From positions 1 through 64,000 of the forward strand of contig DAIDIC010000143.1 of assembly GCA_027459525.1 (NCBI GenBank): DNA of 64,000 nt. The letters are read 5' to 3'. Source of the DNA: JAJYBV01 sp021812265. GTDB taxonomy: Bacteria > Chloroflexota > Ktedonobacteria > Ktedonobacterales > JACDGC01. Below are positions 61,223-64,000 of the stretch, in pieces (position 1 is the stretch's first letter; every line of letters starts with the position of its first letter). Both the position numbers and the translations under genes were made by a program. The notes beneath the pieces are model-generated. The model was not told the DNA's origin, did no database searches, and was given only the letters and a program-made list of their open reading frames with translations.

Positions 61223-61352
61223 GCCGGGCGCCGCAAAGGGGTTCACAACACCCGGCTGCCACTGCTGGGAGCAGCGGCAAAACATCATGGTTGGAACATG
61301 ATGGAGAGAAAGTGAAAGAGTGTCAGCCAGCAAGACGTTCTTTCATCCTCTC
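61223..61352. ncRNA. 130-nt array of four abutting hairpins (candidate structured RNA)
   Basis: Four inverted repeats lie back to back: GCCGGG (61223-61228) with CCCGGC (61251-61256); TGCCACTGCT (61257-61266) with AGCAGCGGCA (61270-61279), one mismatch; CATCATG (61283-61289) with CATGATG (61297-61303); and GAGAG plus TGAAAGA (61304-61308, 61313-61319) with TCTTTCA plus CTCTC (61339-61345, 61348-61352). Almost every base is in a stem. There is no T-run. It matches no family I know; strand is undecided. Confidence 0.5.
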
Positions 61353-61440
61353 TGCAGATGATTATAAAACATTTGTTCCATAATTACAATGGTTTTTATT
61401 AGTACTTTCTGACTATTTTTCCTCCCAATTCTCACATAAT

Positions 61441-61489
61441 CTCAGTATAGTTAATGATATACAAGAAATATTTCTGCTACCATACTGAG
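61441..61489 (+). promoter_or_regulatory. Inverted repeat that covers the kinase ribosome-binding region
   Basis: CTCAGTAT (61441-61448) and ATACTGAG (61482-61489) are perfect complements. The second arm merges with GAGGG, the ribosome-binding sequence of the downstream GTG start, so a transcript including the first arm could hide it. A TATAGT box (61446-61451) overlaps the first arm. Confidence 0.4.
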
Positions 61490-61497
61490 GGAAAATT

Positions 61498-63747
61498 GTG
61501 AGTCAAATACCTGCCTTTTCAAATTCCAATGATGATTCTATGCTCATTTCCCGCAGAGAACAAGATCGAATTCTTGAAATTGAAAAGAAAATCCGCAGAA
61601 TTTTATTTGGCGGAAACGCAAGCGATAAATCGCACACACCCATCCTTTCTTTTCAAGAAGCGTTGCAAACCGCGGTTACTTTTTTTGCAACAAACATGGA
61701 GGAAACACTGGTTGAACTGTGGCTTATCGATCGTATTCCTTGGGCAAAACGTAACCATTCAGATCAATTGCATTTGCTCGCATGGGTTTCTCCCCGGTCG
61801 CCCGCAATTCCCCAAAAATCTGGGCGCGAGCCAAATGAACTGATTTCAGCGGCGTTGCTTGCCGGACGGCCATTGCGCTTCGATCAAGCAAAAAGTGATT
61901 TTCAGGTTCGCAAATGGGCAAAATCAGCCGATGTTAACCCCGACCACATAGAAGTATTTTTTGGAACACCAATCTTTTTTCAGGGCGAGCCATATGGTGT
62001 GCTGGCAGTTGGAACAAGCGCCGATCCAAGCTATGAACATGTTGAGCTTATTGACGCCTTTGTCGACTATATTTCCATGGCGGCGCATTCCCTGCACGCT
62101 TTAAGTGATTTAGCCGGATTGCAGGAGATTTACGAAAAATCTTTGGCCTACTCCTCTCACTTGCAAGCAGTTCTTACCCTCCCGGATCTAACGCTTATCT
62201 ATTCTAACGCTGTTTTTGATAACCTTTTTCAAATCGGCCCGGATTTTTGGGGGCAAACATTAGAAACGGCTCTGCCAGAGATTTCCGGTGAACTGCGCCG
62301 TCATTTGCAATTAAATTCTTTCATTCAAAATAAACAGCAAAAATACACCGCAACATTAACGCTGCGCCTGCCCGGCGGTATTTCTTATTGGGAATTTATC
62401 GTTTCGGTTTTACCAACTGCTGATGATAAAAATGTATTGCTGAATATCGAAGCTTCTGATATCACCAGCTATGTAAATCGGCTGAATGCTTTACGCAATG
62501 AAACCCGAACAGCGCAGGAGCGAGTGGCGCAAATGGTTGCGCTGCACAATGTATCGCTGGATTCAGCGCGGCGCTTCGGCCAAGATCCGCATGATCTGTT
62601 GCTGAATATCTTAAAAAAGATGATGGATATGGCAGGCGCCGACAAAGCAAATGTAGTATATTGGAACAACACGCGGCAAAGCCTAGAGCAAATCGCTGTC
62701 ATTGGGCTTTCCGATAATGAAACAGATACATTCAGCCAAATTACTCTTACCAATGCGGCGTTTCAAGCCGGCGAGATTTTCTTTGAGTCGGACTATAAGC
62801 ATTCGGCGTATTATACTCCGGAAATTGATAATTCGGCAATAAAAGCCGTTATGAGCGTTCCCATGAAATATCGGCTGAATGTTATCGGTGTTATCAACCT
62901 GATTTTCACTGAATCGGCGCCGATATACCATGAACAGCGAGCTATTCTTATATCGCGCGAAGATATGTGGCTGATGGATTTATTTGCCGCGCAGGCAACC
63001 GGCGCCATTGAAAATTCGCGCACATATCTTGAGCTTGACCGAGCATATCAGCAAACACGCTCGCTAAAACGGCGGCAAGACGATTTGCTGCGCCGGCTGG
63101 CCCACGATTTAAAAACGCCATTAACCGGATTAAAAGGGTTTATAGAGCTTGCGCAAGAAACTAAATCTTCCAAAGAATCACACGCTATGCTGTCCGACGC
63201 TTTCAGCAGCGCGGAACGCATGGGAGATATTCTTGACCATATTTTAGAGTATTCTAAAAATCCAGAGTTGCAAAAGGTGACGCTTGCCCCTGCAAATGTT
63301 AAAGAAATTATTACCGAAAGCGCCGAAGAGTGGAAAAATCAGATTAAAGCGCGCCGGTTAAGCCATACCATTACTGTTCAAGCGCCGGAAGCGGCATATA
63401 TTTTGGCCGATAGCAACGGATTAAAAGAAGTTTTAGACAATAGCATAAGCAACGCCGTTAAATATAGCCCTGCAGGTGGAAACATTCTTATCCAAGCAAT
63501 AGCAAACGAAGCGCTGCGACAGGTAACCATCCGAATTATTGATAACGGCATTGGTATAGACCCTGCCGCGCACGCAAAATTATTTCAACCCTATCAGCGC
63601 GCCGAAGCAGCCAACGGAATAGAGGGCAACGGACTAGGCCTATATCTTTCCCGTCAATTGATAGAAGCAATGAACGGAACATTCATTCTTGAAAGCAGCG
63701 CTTTGGGCAACGGCAGTGTTTTTGCAATAACACTGCCAACTCCATAG
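61498..63747 (+). CDS. Sensor histidine kinase with GAF, PAS and GAF domains
   Basis: A 749-residue cytosolic hybrid-free kinase. A GAF-like domain (about 40-200), a PAS-like domain (about 215-330), a short coiled coil and a second GAF domain (about 350-510) precede the kinase core. The HisKA box is RRLAHDLKTPLTGLKGF with His536. The ATPase has the N box EVLDNSISNAVKYSPAGG, then IDNGIGI and GNGLGLYLSRQLIEAM. The start is GTG at 61498 with GAGGG 7 bases upstream. No response regulator is adjacent within the window. The lack of membrane helices indicates a cytosolic signal. Confidence 0.92.
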   Translation: MSQIPAFSNSNDDSMLISRREQDRILEIEKKIRRILFGGNASDKSHTPILSFQEALQTAVTFFATNMEETLVELWLIDRIPWAKRNHSDQLHLLAWVSPRSPAIPQKSGREPNELISAALLAGRPLRFDQAKSDFQVRKWAKSADVNPDHIEVFFGTPIFFQGEPYGVLAVGTSADPSYEHVELIDAFVDYISMAAHSLHALSDLAGLQEIYEKSLAYSSHLQAVLTLPDLTLIYSNAVFDNLFQIGPDFWGQTLETALPEISGELRRHLQLNSFIQNKQQKYTATLTLRLPGGISYWEFIVSVLPTADDKNVLLNIEASDITSYVNRLNALRNETRTAQERVAQMVALHNVSLDSARRFGQDPHDLLLNILKKMMDMAGADKANVVYWNNTRQSLEQIAVIGLSDNETDTFSQITLTNAAFQAGEIFFESDYKHSAYYTPEIDNSAIKAVMSVPMKYRLNVIGVINLIFTESAPIYHEQRAILISREDMWLMDLFAAQATGAIENSRTYLELDRAYQQTRSLKRRQDDLLRRLAHDLKTPLTGLKGFIELAQETKSSKESHAMLSDAFSSAERMGDILDHILEYSKNPELQKVTLAPANVKEIITESAEEWKNQIKARRLSHTITVQAPEAAYILADSNGLKEVLDNSISNAVKYSPAGGNILIQAIANEALRQVTIRIIDNGIGIDPAAHAKLFQPYQRAEAANGIEGNGLGLYLSRQLIEAMNGTFILESSALGNGSVFAITLPTP

Positions 63748-63749
63748 CA

Positions 63750-64000
63750 TTACTTCCGCAGCAGCGCTACCTGTTCCAACAGTGTTTTGGGTTCCAACCG
63801 CTCGCGATAGTCTGGCTTGGTATACGCAAACCGAATAACTCTATCGGAGTCGATTATATATGTTGCCGGTATCGGTAATTCCCATGTTGCGACGCCGTTA
63901 GCTTTTACTATATCCAGTCCTGCTTTTAAATATATTTCGCGAATATTCTCCGGAACAGTAAACAGCACTTTATATTGCCGCAGAACTACAGCGTTCACAT
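63750..64000 (-). CDS. Peroxiredoxin-like (AhpC/TSA family) protein, C-terminal part
   Basis: The minus-strand frame ending at 63750 runs off the right edge. Its C-terminal 80 residues, with VPENIREIYLKAG, NGVATWELPIPATYIID, VIRFAYTKPDYRERLEP and LLEQVALLRK, match the C-terminal half of the thioredoxin-fold peroxiredoxin-like family. The catalytic Cys region would be beyond the window. An internal ATG (63998) is not the real start. It is convergent with the kinase gene, with only 2 bases between the stops. Confidence 0.72.
   Translation of the reverse strand, partial: VNAVVLRQYKVLFTVPENIREIYLKAGLDIVKANGVATWELPIPATYIIDSDRVIRFAYTKPDYRERLEPKTLLEQVALLRK

Noticed and set aside
61223..61352. Cobalamin riboswitch in the four-hairpin region
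   Set aside because: GCCACTG and a TCAG..AGAC segment are reminiscent, but the GGGAA/GGTG core and a proper B12 box are absent and no B12 gene is adjacent.

Overview
The window looks like a chromosomal segment of a flagellated, probably heterotrophic bacterium with moderate to low GC (about 45% by eye). I read it as Chloroflexota-like, perhaps near Ktedonobacteria, with only moderate confidence. The reasons are a lipobox solute-binding lipoprotein (LVAAC), an M1 aminopeptidase with a HEAT-repeat tail, FHA and PP2C signalling proteins, paired ECF sigma/anti-sigma genes, and several genes whose -10 box sits so close to the start codon that the mRNA would be leaderless or nearly so. No rRNA, tRNA or CRISPR array was recognised.

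Layout. 0-5 kb: the 5' end of a flagellin gene at the left edge, then a translationally coupled pair: a membrane polysaccharide synthase (GT2) and a membrane-anchored GH18 chitinase-like enzyme. 5-8 kb: an isolated phage-type large terminase followed by a DUF1906/LysM lysin-like gene. 8-18 kb: folC, a degenerate receiver, a thioesterase, a membrane PP2C, a histidine-kinase-like protein without a visible phospho-acceptor, an alkaline-phosphatase-superfamily protein and an MFS carrier. 18-25 kb: cca, two DUF421 (YetF) paralogues, a membrane Mrr-type nuclease, the M1 peptidase and a DinB protein. 25-32 kb: a small self-contained transcript with promoter, 25-codon ORF, three-way junction and terminator; then a YjeF-N-like protein, an MBL hydrolase, rdgB, a C39-like protease, tyrA, a Gfo/Idh/MocA oxidoreductase and an ADC-fold protein. 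32-43 kb: two ECF sigma/anti-sigma modules flanking aroA, a large unknown membrane protein and an orphan peptide-binding lipoprotein with a palindrome-rich leader. 43-53 kb: proline dehydrogenase, a coiled-coil membrane protein, a two-FHA protein, the tdh-kbl threonine degradation operon, a 38-codon very basic protein with a Nudix gene, a second Mrr-type protein, a ferritin-like protein and arsM. 53-64 kb: a promoter-driven 34-codon ORF ahead of an ABC-2 exporter, hflX, an ECF vitamin transporter whose two ATPases are fused (S, A-A, T), a biotinyl carrier protein, a 130-nt four-hairpin element, a GAF-PAS-GAF histidine kinase and a truncated peroxiredoxin-like gene.

The most distinctive thread is an interspersed element of about 135 bp present in eight copies, always between genes. 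It has 12-bp terminal inverted repeats (AGGACTTTCGCT) and internal hairpins, one of which shows a compensatory base-pair change between copies. A second, related family has at least one full and one remnant copy. Further unexplained structure: the 25.25-25.49 kb transcript, the 61.22-61.35 kb hairpin array, leaders upstream of the peptide-binding lipoprotein and the ECF S gene, a possible plus-strand sRNA terminator at 38.77 kb, and strong palindromes upstream of arsM and the exporter.

All family names come from motifs read by eye. No database search or folding program was run.
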